64,000 nucleotides of DNA from Corticium candelabrum (GCF_963422355.1 NC_085085.1:6369233-6433232); one strand, 5' to 3'. Positions 1-10,498 are shown, counted from the stretch's first letter. The notes: generated from the sequence alone by a model not told the origin. Numbers and translations are program-made.

Positions 1-2421
1 CTGAGAGAAGGAGGGCTAAAGCTGAAACCAAAGAAATGCTTCTTTACTAAATCATCAGTGAAGTACTTGGGACATATCGTGTCTCAGAGAGGATTGGAAC
101 CTGACCCTGAGAAGATAAAGGCAGTAACAGAGTACCCAAGACCACAGTCAGCATACGCTTTACGCAGCTTCCTGGGATTGGCTGGCTATTACCGTCGATT
201 TATATCAGGATTTTCATCTGTAGCAGCTCCATTATTTCAGCTGCAGCAACAAAGCCAGAACAAGCCCCTCGTCTGGACAGAGGACAGTCACCATTCATTC
301 TGCACACTTCAGCAGAAGTTGGTATCAGCTCCTATTTTGGCATTTCCTCAGTTCGAGGTCGAATTCATTCTGGCAACAGACGCAAGTGATACAGGGCTGG
401 GAGCAGTTCTCTCCCAAATTCAACACGGCAAAGAGAGAGTGATTGCCTATGCTAGTCGAGTCCTACACAAGAGTGAGAAAAATTATTCTACCATCGAAAG
501 GGAGGCACTGGCCTTAGTTTGGGCAGTCAATAATTTCAGGCCATATCTGTATGGACGGCTCTTTACACTTATCACTGACCATTGTCCACTGACATGGCTG
601 AAGTCCATTCGAGAGCCTAGAGGTCGCTTGGCACGTTGGATACTTCTTCTAAGCGAGTATGAGTGGTCTATTTGCCACCGACCTGGCAAACAACACACCA
701 ATGCTGATGCATTGTCCAGACATCAACCGCCTTCTGTCAACATGGCCAGTCATCATGCGACCCTTGATGAATCCTTTGAAGAGATCATGGCGCCTGTTGG
801 AGCTGTTCAGGACGTCTTAGGTGCTGTGGGAATGACCCCTACTTGGTCATATCGTGAACTGTGTGACACGCAAGCGGCGGACCCACTAATTTCACAAGTA
901 TTGGCTCAATTCCCAGAACGTCCCTCCGCTACAGGGCGATGGAGATCTCATCCCAAATTGATTGCTTATCGCAAGATTTGGCACCAGCTGGCCCTCGATG
1001 ATGGCATTCTATATCGTTTTCGCCCTGCCACCCCTGCTGACGGTGGAGAGGATAAGCAGTTGCTTGTTTTACCAACTTGTCTAATTCCTCCAGTTTTAGA
1101 TCAGCTACATGACAATGAAGGTCATTTTGGAGCCGATAAAACGATAGGTCGTGTTTCTGACACATGCTGGTGGCCAGGCTATACCAAGAATATATATGAA
1201 TACATCCAATCTTGCGAGATGTGCAGCCGAAGGAAGCCCATGTCCAAGGCCAAGCAATGCTACAGAATGTACCTGTAGGAGGTCCTATGGAAATGATAGG
1301 GCTAGACTTTATTGGGCCTTTGCCAAGTACTGAAGCAGGCAACAAACATGTCCTAGTGGTGGTGGACTATTTCACTAAATGGGTCGAGGCTTTTCCACTA
1401 CCGGACCAGAAAGCTGAAACAGTGGCCCGAACTCTGATGCGAGACGTTGCTTCTAGATATGGAGTTCCAGTCGTCATACATAGCGACAAGGGAGCAAATT
1501 TCGAGGGCAATGTCATGAAGCAGTTGTGTCAATTACTCGGTATGAAGAAGACTAGGACAACTGCTTACCATCCCCAGAGTGATGGATTAGTTGAAAGAAT
1601 GAATAAGACCCTCATGGAAGCCATCTCAAAGTATGTTTCCAACAACCAGCGTGACTGGGATCTGGTTGCCTCTTGTATTGTTTGGCTATCGAACTTCGAA
1701 ACATGCGTCCACTGGAGAGACACCGCACCGACTCATGTTTGGCAGAAAGGCACGCCTACCTATAGATGTGGAGCTACAGAATCCCCTTCCACAACCTCAA
1801 CCAACGACTGATTTTAAGCAAGCAGTTGAGAAACAGTTACAGATGACAAGAGAATTTGCAGACAATGAGATAGTGCAAGCTCAACACAGACAAAAAAGGA
1901 ACTATGACGACGGTAGCCGTGGTCCTGTGTACAAGGTAGATGATTATGTTTGGCTGTATAACCCAGCAGTACCTAAGGGATTATCTCCAAAGCTTGCTAA
2001 ACGATACACTGGACCATTCAAGGTTATAAAGGTTCATGGTAGCACCAATGTCTCTATCAGACGACCCAAAGGAGGACATGTCCAGCGAATTCATGTCAAC
2101 AGAGTGAGTCCGTGTTACCGGAGAATGCCGAGCCAGACTCTAGAATGTTCTACAAGAAATAACCATGCAACCGGACGAGCTTCTCATGATCAACGTCATC
2201 CGTCATCTACATCGCCCGAGGTGGACATCCATCATCACATCGACGAGGAGGAAGCAGTCTTGGTAAGAGCCAACGGCAATGCACTTAATGTTCAACCTGT
2301 TCAAGTCCCTCCAGCACAACCGATGGTTCCACCTGCACCTCCGCCTGTTAGTCGTGTTGGTCGCCGACTCGTTCAGCCTGCCTGGATGAGAGCCGGGGAT
2401 TACAACGTTGGATATTACTGA
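1..2421 (+). pseudogene. Ty3/Gypsy retrotransposon pol polyprotein, 3' part, frameshifted
   Basis: The open frame enters from the left edge with the end of reverse transcriptase (KYLGHIVSQRG, then FLGLAGYYRRFI). Next is a Ty3-type RNase H with FILATDASDTGLGAVLSQ and YSTIEREALALVWAV. A zinc-binding H2C2 integrase N-terminus follows (HDNEGHFGADK, then CEMCSRRK). The integrase core has its catalytic residues in LDFIGPLP, HSDKGANF and LVERMNKTL. The C-terminus has a GPF/GPY-type module near YTGPFKVIKVHG. The frame changes twice, near 1,250 (frame 1 to 3) and near 1,685 (frame 3 to 1), so this copy cannot make an intact polyprotein. Gag, protease and most of RT lie left of the window. The domain order RT-RNaseH-integrase is the Ty3/Gypsy order. 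The polypurine tract and LTR directly downstream support this. Confidence 0.93.
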
Positions 2422-2492
2422 CTCAAGTGTTGTGATCGATCTACCTGTTCGTCGTACTGATCTTAGAAGACGTGAGAACCCGTTTCATTACT

Positions 2493-2504
2493 AGAGAGGG
2501 AGGA
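2493..2504 (+). other. Polypurine tract of the Ty3/Gypsy element
   Basis: An all-purine run (agagagggagga) lies one base before a TGT that begins the putative 3' LTR and about 70 bp after the pol stop. This is the position expected for the plus-strand primer of an LTR retrotransposon. Confidence 0.7.
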
Positions 2505-2505
2505 A

Positions 2506-2711
2506 TGTAGCGCTGTAATTAGATGCATGTTTACGGCGTTAAAGCACGTTAGTATGACATCATGACTGTTGCCTATTTAGACCATTACACTTGCTAGATT
2601 ATTTAGTCTGCATTGAGTACAGCTACGCGTTATAGCAATAGGATAGAGTTGCTCTACTGCTGTGTCGGACCACTGCATCCGCTGCAAGCACTAACAGTGA
2701 CAAGTGCTACA
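2506..2711 (+). repeat. Putative 3' LTR of the Ty3/Gypsy element
   Basis: The segment starts with TGTAG directly after the polypurine tract. It can end with ...GCTACA, which gives the usual TG...CA ends and a length of about 206 bp. The right end is inferred: decayed Helitron helicase sequence on the opposite strand starts just beyond it. The 5' LTR is outside the window, so neither LTR identity nor the target-site duplication can be checked here. Confidence 0.55.
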
Positions 2712-4384
2712 GTACTTTGGTATGAAGACCAATCAGGCCTTCGGATGGCAATCATCTAGTATTCTGTGATGATGGTTGCTTCGATTTCATGGGGTAGGAG
2801 CTGCCTATATAACCACCAATCGTGTCTTCATTGCAAAGCATTGGAATGTCAAGTTTTCGTAAAAGAATGACGGGCGCATCAATCTTTAGTTCAAGCCTTT
2901 GTTGAGGTACACCGGGTAGTTCCAGTGAGTTGAGGAATTCGACGGGATACTGGACGGGATACTGGACTGCCTCAGAGGTATCAACGACAGCATTGATTGA
3001 CTTGTAGACTTGAACGGGTCCAGGAATCTGCTGGAGGAGGGTCGAGTTGATCTGTCCCACAGCATCAGTCTTTCAGGCAAGTATCCCTTTTTCACAGAGC
3101 CATTAGTGGCCGGTCCTTGAAGTGCTGTTGTAGGTTGAGAAAGACTTGTTTATCAGGTCTTCTTCTGTTTAGACCACTGCAGCCAATCTCTTCCATGGTG
3201 AACTGACCATCTTGCCATTTCCGCCCAGTGATCTCCATGCAAATGGACTCTCATGTTAGTATAGAGGGTGAGCGTGGTGAAATGACGCAATAGATAGGAG
3301 GAGTTGACACATGCCTGCATCTTGTCGGCTCGTGTTCCTCGAGAAACAACAGGTAGAGTCTGCCCGAAGTCTGCAGCCATAATGAAAGCTACACCTCCCT
3401 TGAGGCACTATAGCTTTTGTGAATTTCTTGGAGAGTCTTGTCTAAGGCTTCGAAATCTGCTTTGTTAGTCATGGTGCACTCATCCCCGACGATGAGCCTG
3501 CACTCGCTCAGAACTTCAGCAAGGGCCGTGCCTTTGGAGATTTTGCAGGTTGTAGCATCAGCAACGTACAGAATGAGGGTTAGCTTGAACTGAGTGTTGC
3601 AGTTCTTCAACCAGAGAGAAAAGTAGCAGCAATTCCAGAGGAGACCACTGCAAGCGATGCACTTGTTCTGTCATACAGCTGCTAAGGAGGTTGATGACAA
3701 ACGTTTTCTTTGTTCCTCCTTGAGCATCGAGGAAGATACCTCGCTGTTTTGGTCTACACCTTTCTGGTCATCCACCTGCTTGGCTCATTCTCAGCAACCA
3801 ATTTAGCAAGTTCTCTGATGTCGTAGCTGATTTCTTCAATAATTTCAATTGGAGCGGTCGCTTGTCTTCTGTCTGGTTTAGGGAGACCGTATTCATTAAG
3901 AGTCTTGCCACCCGGTGAGATCACAGCATCTTCGATGAAGATGAGAGGCAGGTTGAAGACGGTGTTGTCAGTATTGAAGGACAGGTTTCAGTTCTTCTGG
4001 TGACCACGATAGAGGATGTCTTCAGAAAGGCTTTCACCGTGATTCATCTACTGTGTTGGAGTGGAAGAAAGATCACAGTTGTGAATGAAGCCTATGGAGC
4101 TGGCGTGGGACCCGAGAAACTGCGTTGCGCTTCTTGGAGAGTCATGTCCCAGTGAGTGTCATCTTCCAGCAACCCTTTCCTCTTGCAAGCTTCCCTGCAA
4201 GTAGGACAGATATTGCCAGTAACAGTGGGGTAATCTTGGAATGACTTCGGACCCCTGACCTCGAGGAGAAGCATGCGCAAGAAAAAGCACTCGAACTGGT
4301 TTGGCATGGATGCCGTATACCCTTCCTAGAACGTCAGAAGCCTTGATGCTTGACTGACCCTTGACCTCTACCTGCTTTTACTTT
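2712..4384 (-). pseudogene. Helitron PIF1-like helicase region, decayed
   Basis: Read on the minus strand, several frames carry pieces of a Helitron helicase in the correct order. Near 4,310-4,095 is the linker typical of Helitron proteins (LLLEVRGPKSFQDY, LLEDDTHWDMTLQEA). Near 3,745-3,670 is a Walker A-like GGTKKTF, where an intact PIF1 helicase has GTGKT. Near 3,500 is a Walker B-like LIVGDECTM. Near 3,375-3,240 is AADFGQTLPVVSRGTRAD followed by TLYTNMRVHL. Near 3,060-2,800 is INSTLLQQIPGPVQVYKS followed by LDIPMLCN. The pieces are in different frames and stop codons occur between them. A duplicated VQYPVQYP stretch near 2,950 is a small internal duplication. The end is cut by the LTR at about 2,711. 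Role in an intact element: unwinding during rolling-circle transposition. This copy is dead. Confidence 0.85.
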
Positions 4385-5745
4385 TGCGACCTTGGGCCAC
4401 TGGAATTCCAGTTATAATAGCGTGGTACCTGCCAGTAAAAGAGAATGCGAACAAAGTCATCTTCATGACAGAGCGTGAAAAAGGCTATGAGTGTTGTCTC
4501 TTTGGGTGGCTCTTGTGCTATCTGTGCAGCACTTCATGCTGTAAAGTAAATTCTCTGTCCGTTCTCCAGATGAACTGTAAGGTGTTCAATGGCTGGGTGG
4601 CATTCATGTATGGGGAAGCTAAAGATTCTCCACACTGCTTTGTTGCTGCGATGTAGCGTCCGGTCTGGTACTGCCTGACCTCATCTCTGTCTGTTTCCTT
4701 ACGGTTGAAGACTGCCACGTCCGACCCTTGTTTTGATGTATTTGCAAACATATTTGATTGACTTGACAAAGTTGCAAAATTTGACGTTGATGTGGGCGTT
4801 AAAAGCGTGAGAAAGCAAAGGACAGTAAGGAACGATCCACCCGTTGTCAATCTCGACTTCTTGATATTGGCCACAGAGTCGGAAGTTGATCTTGGTTGTC
4901 GACCCTCCATTCGTCTGGTTTTTGGCGTTTGTAGAGTGGATAGCCATCATGGCCAGTTTGAGTCTCTTTCAAGGCTTGCTTGGGGTAGTTCTTCGTGCAT
5001 TTCCCATCCTGCATGCGCGGAGAGTTAGGATTAAAGCGACCGCAAGGTCCATGAACTACGTGGCTCTTGATGATTTTGTGTAGCTCGGGGTCTTCTTGTT
5101 GACTTGGCAGTTCTGCTCTGATAAGAGTCAATCTGGGCTGGACGGATTTTTGCTGCAGCCAGAGAAGAATGTGGTCGTGGACCAGGCCGTGCTTTTGCCA
5201 ATCAATTGAGTACATGTCACATCGGGTGAGACTAAAGATGTTGTACTTGGTGAAAAATCCATTAGCTTGACAACTTTCAGGTTGAAGACTTTGGCAATAG
5301 AGGAAGCTTGTCCTGGCAGTAGCTCAGCAGTGATTTCAGGCCACTTTGGATTACACGTGAAAGTAATGAAAAGGTCAGGACGGCCATAGTGTTTGACATA
5401 GGTCAGAGCATCTTGCGTCTTTTCTTACATGTACCTTGGTCAACCTGTGAAAGTCGAGGGAAGAATCGTCTTTCCAAGCTCATGGCCATGGGCAGCATCG
5501 TTATTGATGGAATCTCGAAGGTCAGCATAGTCGTCCTAAGCTCTTTCTGACGGCTGACAATGTAAGCAAGCTGGTAACTCGCGAAAAAGGTGGTCTGAAG
5601 ACCCTAGTCGTAATATTAGATGGTATGCATAAAACTCCATTGTTGTCACCTTTTTGCCATCTGAATCTTGCTTGTAGATTTGCCAGTAGTAGTCGTTTTC
5701 ACCTGTGGTGTAGATGAGTGGATATTGAAGTCCGTTGTATTATAA
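4385..5745 (-). pseudogene. Helitron Rep (rolling-circle replication initiator) region, decayed
   Basis: Minus-strand fragments upstream of the helicase match the Helitron N-terminal and Rep region. Near 5,735-5,590 is YPLIYTTGENDYYWQ followed by TTMEFYAYHLILR. Near 5,400-5,340 is the end of a 'pure ITFTCNPKWPEI'-type motif. Near 5,215 is the HUH-like motif context DWQKHGLVHDHILLWL. Near 5,075-4,930 is HVVHGPCGRFNPNSPRM followed by KCTKNYPKQAL. Near 4,860-4,740 is DNGWIVPYCPLL followed by FVKSIKYVCKYI. Frameshifts and stops separate the blocks. The homology begins abruptly at about 5,745, and sequence of a different element lies beyond. This is part of the same broken Rep-helicase protein as the helicase downstream. 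Confidence 0.85.
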
Positions 5746-6006
5746 GCCCTTTTTAGATGAACTAATCCTCTTCAGTTCATTGTTTCTGTGTCTGATGACA
5801 ATGTCATGCTGTCCCTTCTTGTACAATCGAGTTGCATAATCCAAGATGATATCGGTCAACAGTCTGTCATAAATTTTTTCTGGAATAGCCATCATGAGTT
5901 GTAGAATGACAAGTTTGAATTCCATATGCATCGCTTTCATGTGTATTTGGAGCTGATGATAGAGCTGACGGGTAGTCATACCCCGGCTCAATCGTGCTTG
6001 ACCCAT
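5740..6006 (-). CDS. Unrecognised 88-aa ORF between Helitron and Polinton-like remains
   Basis: A minus-strand ORF begins MGQARLSRGMTTRQLYHQL and contains IPEKIYDRLLTDIILDYA. I do not recognise it. It sits directly at the joint between the Helitron Rep fragment and the Polinton-like block, immediately downstream of the stop of the STFGDLYID-type protein. It may be a leftover Polinton-like ORF or fortuitous. It is charged, with no signal peptide or membrane segment. Confidence 0.3.
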   Translation of the reverse strand: MGQARLSRGMTTRQLYHQLQIHMKAMHMEFKLVILQLMMAIPEKIYDRLLTDIILDYATRLYKKGQHDIVIRHRNNELKRISSSKKGL

Positions 6007-6016
6007 GTCTATACTA

Positions 6017-7180
6017 TTACTCTACATAATCATCGTGAATATTTTTGTGTTCATTTTTGGAGATAATACCATCCACCAATAACCTATCCAGGATCTCGAC
6101 GATCTCATTGTCCAGAGCTACACTCTCGTTACCGTCTTTGCTAACGACGAGGACGTCCAAGCGACGACAGAGTTCGTCTGGGGATTGTAATACTTGATCT
6201 TGGAGGCTTGCGGCTGGTACTTCTTGGATCGTTTGTAGACAGGAAGACCAGACAGTTTGACCAGTTTGTTCCAGGACTTGAGGGCTCCATCGCTGTACGT
6301 ACGCCTTGTTCCTTTTTGAATCGTTTAGTCAACTCCAACAGGTCTTCGTCTATGTTTCTCGATATGACCTCATCGCCCTTGTAAGCTTCGAGTCTCATGT
6401 TTGCCAGTTGCATGGGATCGATGTACAGGTCACCAAAGGTGGATTCGGATGTGAGTTTGTAGGGGTGTTTTGAGATGTGTCTTTTATACCTCTTTGGGTC
6501 GAGGTTTGGTTTTGGGATTGGTGGGAGTGGAGTTGCTGAGAGAGAGGTTGCTGGGAGTGGGGTTGTTGGGAGTGGGGATGCCGGGAGTGGGGTTCCTGAG
6601 AGTGGTCGGGGCTTTCTCAGGCCTCTGTCTATAATTTTGTACAGCACCTATTCTGCGTCTGATTTCCATATGGGTGACTCCCTCTTTGCCTCTCAACTGT
6701 CCTCCTAGACTATTTGATGTCTGGTTGGCCCGGAATAGCGCTCTCTCTGTGGCCGCAACACCAACCGCCTTAGAAGAGTGTGGAAGGCCCAAATCATTGA
6801 TTAGCTTTTCATCGATAGGATAAGTTACAATGGGTGCCTCCGGAGATATAGGAGTGGCTCTAGGTAACGCGGCTGCCTCTGCTATGGCTGGTAACGCTTC
6901 TGGTAACGCTGGTAACTCTGGAGCACCCAAAATGGCTTTAATAGCTTCGACATGGTCTGTCTGTGTGAGTGTCAAAGCATCTTGCCCCTCTTGTAATCTC
7001 TTTATCAATTTGTCTTGCTGTTTGTCCAACTCTGCTTTGATGGGTTGAGCCACATCTTCCTGGAAGCGTTACTTGCCGATTTTCTCATCGATGATGCGCT
7101 TTTTGAGAATCTCTATTCTTGAGAAATTTATCGATCAACGCTTTACGATCTTGCACGCTCTTCACTTGCGCAAATGCCAT
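6017..7180 (-). pseudogene. Polinton/adintovirus-like hypothetical protein (STFGDLYID type), frameshifted
   Basis: The likely start is the ATG at 7,180 (MAFAQVKSVQDRKALIDKF). The frame then breaks near 7,090 and continues as AQPIKAELDKQQDKLIKRLQ with an Ala/Pro-rich stretch. It breaks again around 6,500-6,650 and continues with a Pro-rich repeat (TPLPATPLP-like), then KRYKRHISKHPYKLTSESTF and IDPMQLANMRLEAYKGDEV. A third break near 6,290 leads to SGLPVYKRSKKY and LDNEIVEILDRLL. The ordered pieces read as one original gene of about 380 residues. I recall proteins with this central motif next to the packaging ATPase of virus-like elements in invertebrate genomes, but its function is unknown to me. 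The imperfect ggnagtgggg repeat on the plus strand (6,525-6,610) encodes the Pro/Thr-rich stretch. Confidence 0.6.
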
Positions 7181-7892
7181 AGTATATTGTAGGGTTACAC
7201 AATAATGTTACTGTAGTTACCGTAATATAGCAACTACGTTCTGGTAGATAGAATTTATCAAATCCACAACGATACATCTCGGGTATATGATTGCTCGTCT
7301 CGTCGAGAAGCATGAATGAGTAGAGTTCGCATGATGCCTTCCTATAGATATCGGCAAACTCTTCATTGCTTATGGTGTTGCTGTGATCGTCTGCTATCTG
7401 TCGAATATCTTTGTTGTTCAGACCATGGAAGAGACAGAAGGCTTTGGTATTTCGACAGATGTATTTAGGAATATTGTAGTAGCTCTGAGTAAGGTAGATA
7501 CAATTGCAGTCGCGATTTCTGTACAGTGAAAAGTACTCCTTGATGGGTTCCATATGCCTGCTGTCTACTTTGATATCATCAAAGACGACCAACTTGCTCG
7601 TATCACCGTCTAGTTCCTTGATGGATATCACCTCTTCCGGTTCGAGTATTTGGAATGACGAATCCACTTCCTCGGTCTCCAAGAAATTGTAAAAGTCTTG
7701 TAACAAGCGATATTGTTCTTGGTCGGGATTGATAGTGTAGATGATTGACTGTTCGGGCTTCATCCACCTCATCAACATGTTACACAGAAATGTTCCACAT
7801 CTTGCCGGTCCAACGATGATATAATGGCAATCGGGGAGTATGAAATGCCAATTATCGCCTCGATGTCCGTCATCGAAATTGATGAGATCCAT
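7143..7892 (-). CDS. Polinton/adintovirus-like genome-packaging ATPase (A32/FtsK-HerA type)
   Basis: This 249-aa open frame starts at MDLINFDDGHRGDNWHF. A P-loop position reads YIIVGPARCGTF at residues 28-40, where an active enzyme would normally have GxxxxGKT/S. So the lysine is missing and the motif looks degraded. Walker B is SKLVVFDDI near residues 100-108. CNCIYLTQSYYNIPKYI near residues 133-150 fits the sensor and glutamine-finger region of A32-like packaging ATPases. In intact elements this enzyme translocates DNA into capsids. The frame is free of stops, but the C-terminal 25 residues are probably not original and overlap the next gene start. It is divergent from the plus-strand gene at 7,925, separated by about 32 bp, consistent with a shared promoter. 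The copy is probably inactive. Confidence 0.72.
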   Translation of the reverse strand: MDLINFDDGHRGDNWHFILPDCHYIIVGPARCGTFLCNMLMRWMKPEQSIIYTINPDQEQYRLLQDFYNFLETEEVDSSFQILEPEEVISIKELDGDTSKLVVFDDIKVDSRHMEPIKEYFSLYRNRDCNCIYLTQSYYNIPKYICRNTKAFCLFHGLNNKDIRQIADDHSNTISNEEFADIYRKASCELYSFMLLDETSNHIPEMYRCGFDKFYLPERSCYITVTTVTLLCNPTIYYGICASEERARS

Positions 7893-7924
7893 TTTATATA
7901 ATCTCTATATGTAGTGACTATATA

Positions 7925-8239
7925 ATGTCGGTAAACAAGTTTGATACGAACAGGGAGCTCGACGACTTGCTGCGAATCCATCGGGACGTCGAGTCGTTAA
8001 AAAGCTGCGTCTGATTGGGGGGTGGGGTGGAATTTGCGAGAGAAAATAGACAGTTGATAACGGGTGGCCATCAGAATATCGATAAGTTGTTGGAGGAATC
8101 GGATCTGGCTACGAGATTGGCTACTGTGGAAGGTAACCATCTAAATACTAATAAATTTCTGAAAGTGAATCAGAATACTCTTGCTATAGCGGAAAACCAA
8201 AGGGCGCTCGCCGAAATTCGAGAATGTTTGGGGTGTTGA
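7925..8239 (+). pseudogene. Small Polinton-like coiled-coil protein, frameshifted
   Basis: An ATG at 7,925 opens MSVNKFDTNRELDDLLRIHR and stops at about 8,011. The rest continues in another frame (8,015-8,239) as RENRQLITGGHQNIDKLLEE and ends NQRALAEIRECLGC. Spacing and the heptad-like Leu/Ile pattern suggest one short coiled-coil protein of about 100 residues broken by a frameshift. It is the first of a plus-strand series opposite the packaging ATPase. I do not know its function. Confidence 0.5.
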
Positions 8240-8358
8240 ATACGACCGCGAGAAAGCTTGGTATCGATGTAAGCACCAACAAAAAATTCGATCAACGTAA
8301 TTCTAGCAGAATTGGCGGTGTTGCATGGGAGGTTAAGATAAACCAGTCAAGAGGTCGA
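8224..8358 (+). CDS. Short ORF of the Polinton-like block, function unknown
   Basis: Forty-four residues beginning MFGVLNTTARKLGID and ending before a TGA in the run INQSRGR. It overlaps the end of the preceding frame and lies about 50 bp before the hydrophobic protein. It could be the N-terminus of that protein separated by a break, since no other gene fits between them. No domain is recognised. Confidence 0.4.
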
Positions 8359-8411
8359 TGATACCAGTTACGCTGAGACCGATGGGGTGGATTATCTAAT
8401 CTCATATAGAG

Positions 8412-8854
8412 ATGATTCCAGCAATCAATTTCAATCACATCGACGGTGATCTGTCGGATAGTGACATCCGTATGCTCACCCAGTTGTACCTCACCTACGA
8501 CTATCGATGTTGGTGTTATAGGAAATTGTTTAGATCCTTCAAACGCAAAGACTTGGTGCTCCATATGACCTCGGCTGTGTTGGGGGTTGCGGGTGCTGTG
8601 GTGGGTGTCTGCGTGAATCCCATTGCACTCGTTGTGGGGGGATTGGGTGCGACTCTACACGCACTGAACTGAAGAAGAATTATCTTAACAAAGTAGAGGC
8701 CGGTCGATTTGCCTACACCAGCTATCAGAAAGAGTTGAACACATCGAGGGGCTGTCTTCGAGGTAAAGAATTCGGCGAGGATATTCTGCTCTTTGAACTC
8801 GACCGATTGGATGACATCGTCACCGCTATGGTCCTCCCATTCCAGATAAACTAA
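8412..8854 (+). pseudogene. Polinton-like membrane protein with hydrophobic hairpin, frameshifted
   Basis: The first frame (8,412-8,672) starts MIPAINFNHIDGDLSDSDIR. It carries a strongly hydrophobic Gly/Val/Ala stretch (VLGVAGAVVGVCVNPIALVV) followed by a stop at LHALN. Shifting frame at about 8,668 continues KKNYLNKVEAGRFAYTSYQK and FGEDILLFELDRLDDIV, with a stop at 8,852-8,854. The joined layout, one membrane segment followed by a charged helical tail, suggests a membrane or virion-associated protein. That is inference, and I cannot assign a family name. It is co-directional with the neighbouring small ORFs. Confidence 0.5.
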
Positions 8855-9004
8855 GTAGAAAATATTATAAAAGATTTGAGATCAACTTTCCAGGGCCTTG
8901 CTCGGATATGAGGCAAGCTGTCCCGTCGTCCTATCACACTGTTGCTGGGGTCGTGCGTGAGACCTCAATATATCAGTATACATAGTATACCGTACATACC
9001 AGTC

Positions 9005-9253
9005 ATGGCTGAGGCATCGGTTTCTATATATGAGGATGTGAATCCGTTGGTTTGGAGCCCCGCCGCGTGGGTGATGGAGGGCTATCTTCGATCGTGGCAG
9101 ATGGATTTTCCTGATGGTAGTAATGATTTAGTAGAGAGGTTTTTAGAGTTGGTGTATTCAAAGATACACGATAAACTCGCCAAAGAATTGCTAGAGTTAA
9201 TTAAAAGTGATATCGTTTCGATTCTTCGTCAAACTACAGCTCTGAACGGTTGA
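9005..9253 (+). CDS. Small hypothetical protein (82 aa) of the Polinton-like block
   Basis: I chose the ATG at 9,005 (MAEASVSIYEDVNPLVWSP) rather than an upstream in-frame one, because the preceding codons look like leader sequence. The product has a Trp-rich N-terminus and a helical C-terminus (KIHDKLAKELLELIKSDIV). It ends 23 bp before the stop of the convergent polymerase gene. It has no recognised domain. The intact frame may simply reflect its small size. Confidence 0.4.
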   Translation: MAEASVSIYEDVNPLVWSPAAWVMEGYLRSWQMDFPDGSNDLVERFLELVYSKIHDKLAKELLELIKSDIVSILRQTTALNG

Positions 9254-9275
9254 TGATATGTTCATCCATATGTCG

Positions 9276-10498
9276 CTATCTCACAGACGGATGGTCATCG
9301 TGGATGTTTCTGATATCGAGGAGGTATTGCATACTGCTTTCCCTCAACTCCAGCACCATCTTATGAAATGGGTGTGTAGAGGGTGGCTCGTTGGGAATAT
9401 CAAATATCTTTGGCTTGACATTGGTTAGTATATGGGTTCTGTGTGAATGCCATCGTGCAGTACTTGGCGTTTGTCATAGTAGGCTCTGAGACCAAGTTTG
9501 TCTTGCAGGTAAGTCTTTATGCAGCCGTCCACCATTCAGAAGCCTCTGTTTTGAGCACGGTCGGTTCGACCTTGGAGAGTCAAGACATAGCACCACCCAG
9601 GTGATGCCGTTGTGCTTCTTGCTCATTTCTTTGGCAGAGGCTTTACTTTTCTGCCCGGCTCCATCGTCTACGTAGTAGCATTTGCTGCATAGGGCGATGG
9701 CTTACGACCCTTCGAACTCGAGTTTGAAGAGACCGGGTGTGCGTTTGCAACATGTGTTCCAGGACAACCATTCGTGACGATGGGTCTGGAAGTTCTCCAT
9801 CATCTCTGGACGTACCGTTTCGTCCATGGTCTTAGTGGATAGAGCCGTGTACATGCTGTCGGTGTCCATCCGAATCAACTCAAAGTCACGACAGTCCACG
9901 TACTTGTCGAGGAAGTCGTAGTAGAACTCACGCATTCGTAGTTTGGCCAATCGATAGACTGCGCTGCCCACAGCTTCATCCACCTCTGGATTGTTGAATA
10001 GTGGGCACATCTCTTTGAACTTATCGTGGAGGTTGGGAGGGACACGGATGTCGACCTCTGCATACCCGAACCACTTGTTGGTGGTTTGACCATTGGTTTG
10101 AACAATGGGTTGGACGAGGGTTTGTGCATTGGCTTGGGGACTGTTGTAGTGCCAAACAACTCCTTATCCGCGGGGCATGTGCTTGGCCATTGTCGAAAGG
10201 TATAGACCGTTGGCATCGTAGCCCACGATCTTTTGGCAGAGGTGTGCATTGTCGTATTGGTGTCGTCGAATGCGTATGACTCCAGCTTCGTGATACCTTG
10301 TGAAGACGAGACTTGGCCCGCCTACGACTGCACCTTTCAGCATGTCGTAGGCCTCCTTTTTGGGAGCCACAATGTTGTGTTCTTCGTGATGTCGGTGGGT
10401 GCCTTGAGGTAGGAACTGGAGCAATACACCAGGGAGTGAGGCTGCGTCTTTTAAAATGTCGACTCCATACTCATGAGAGAAGTTCCTCATCTTGGTGA
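9276..10498 (-). pseudogene. Polinton-like DNA polymerase B, N-terminally truncated with central deletion
   Basis: Minus-strand reading starts abruptly at about 10,498 with MRNFSHEYGVDILKDAASLP. It reaches GGPSLVFTRYHEAGVIRIR and the palm motif A region KIVGYDANGLYLSTM. After a short foreign-looking Pro/Asn-rich stretch it continues WFGYAEVDIRVPPNLHDKF and PLFNNPEVDEAVGS. Then comes REFYYDFLDKY and motif C in RMDTDSMYTAL. The KxxxNSxYG motif B region expected between PLFNNPEV and motif C is missing, and the exonuclease domain is absent upstream. The C-terminal tail to the stop at 9,276-9,278 crosses further frame changes. In intact elements this enzyme copies the element by protein-primed synthesis. 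This copy cannot be active. Confidence 0.75.

Noticed and set aside
58..2421. Functional retrotransposon
   Set aside because: Two frame changes in pol, in the integrase region, make it defective. Programmed frameshifts at these two positions are not expected for Ty3/Gypsy pol.
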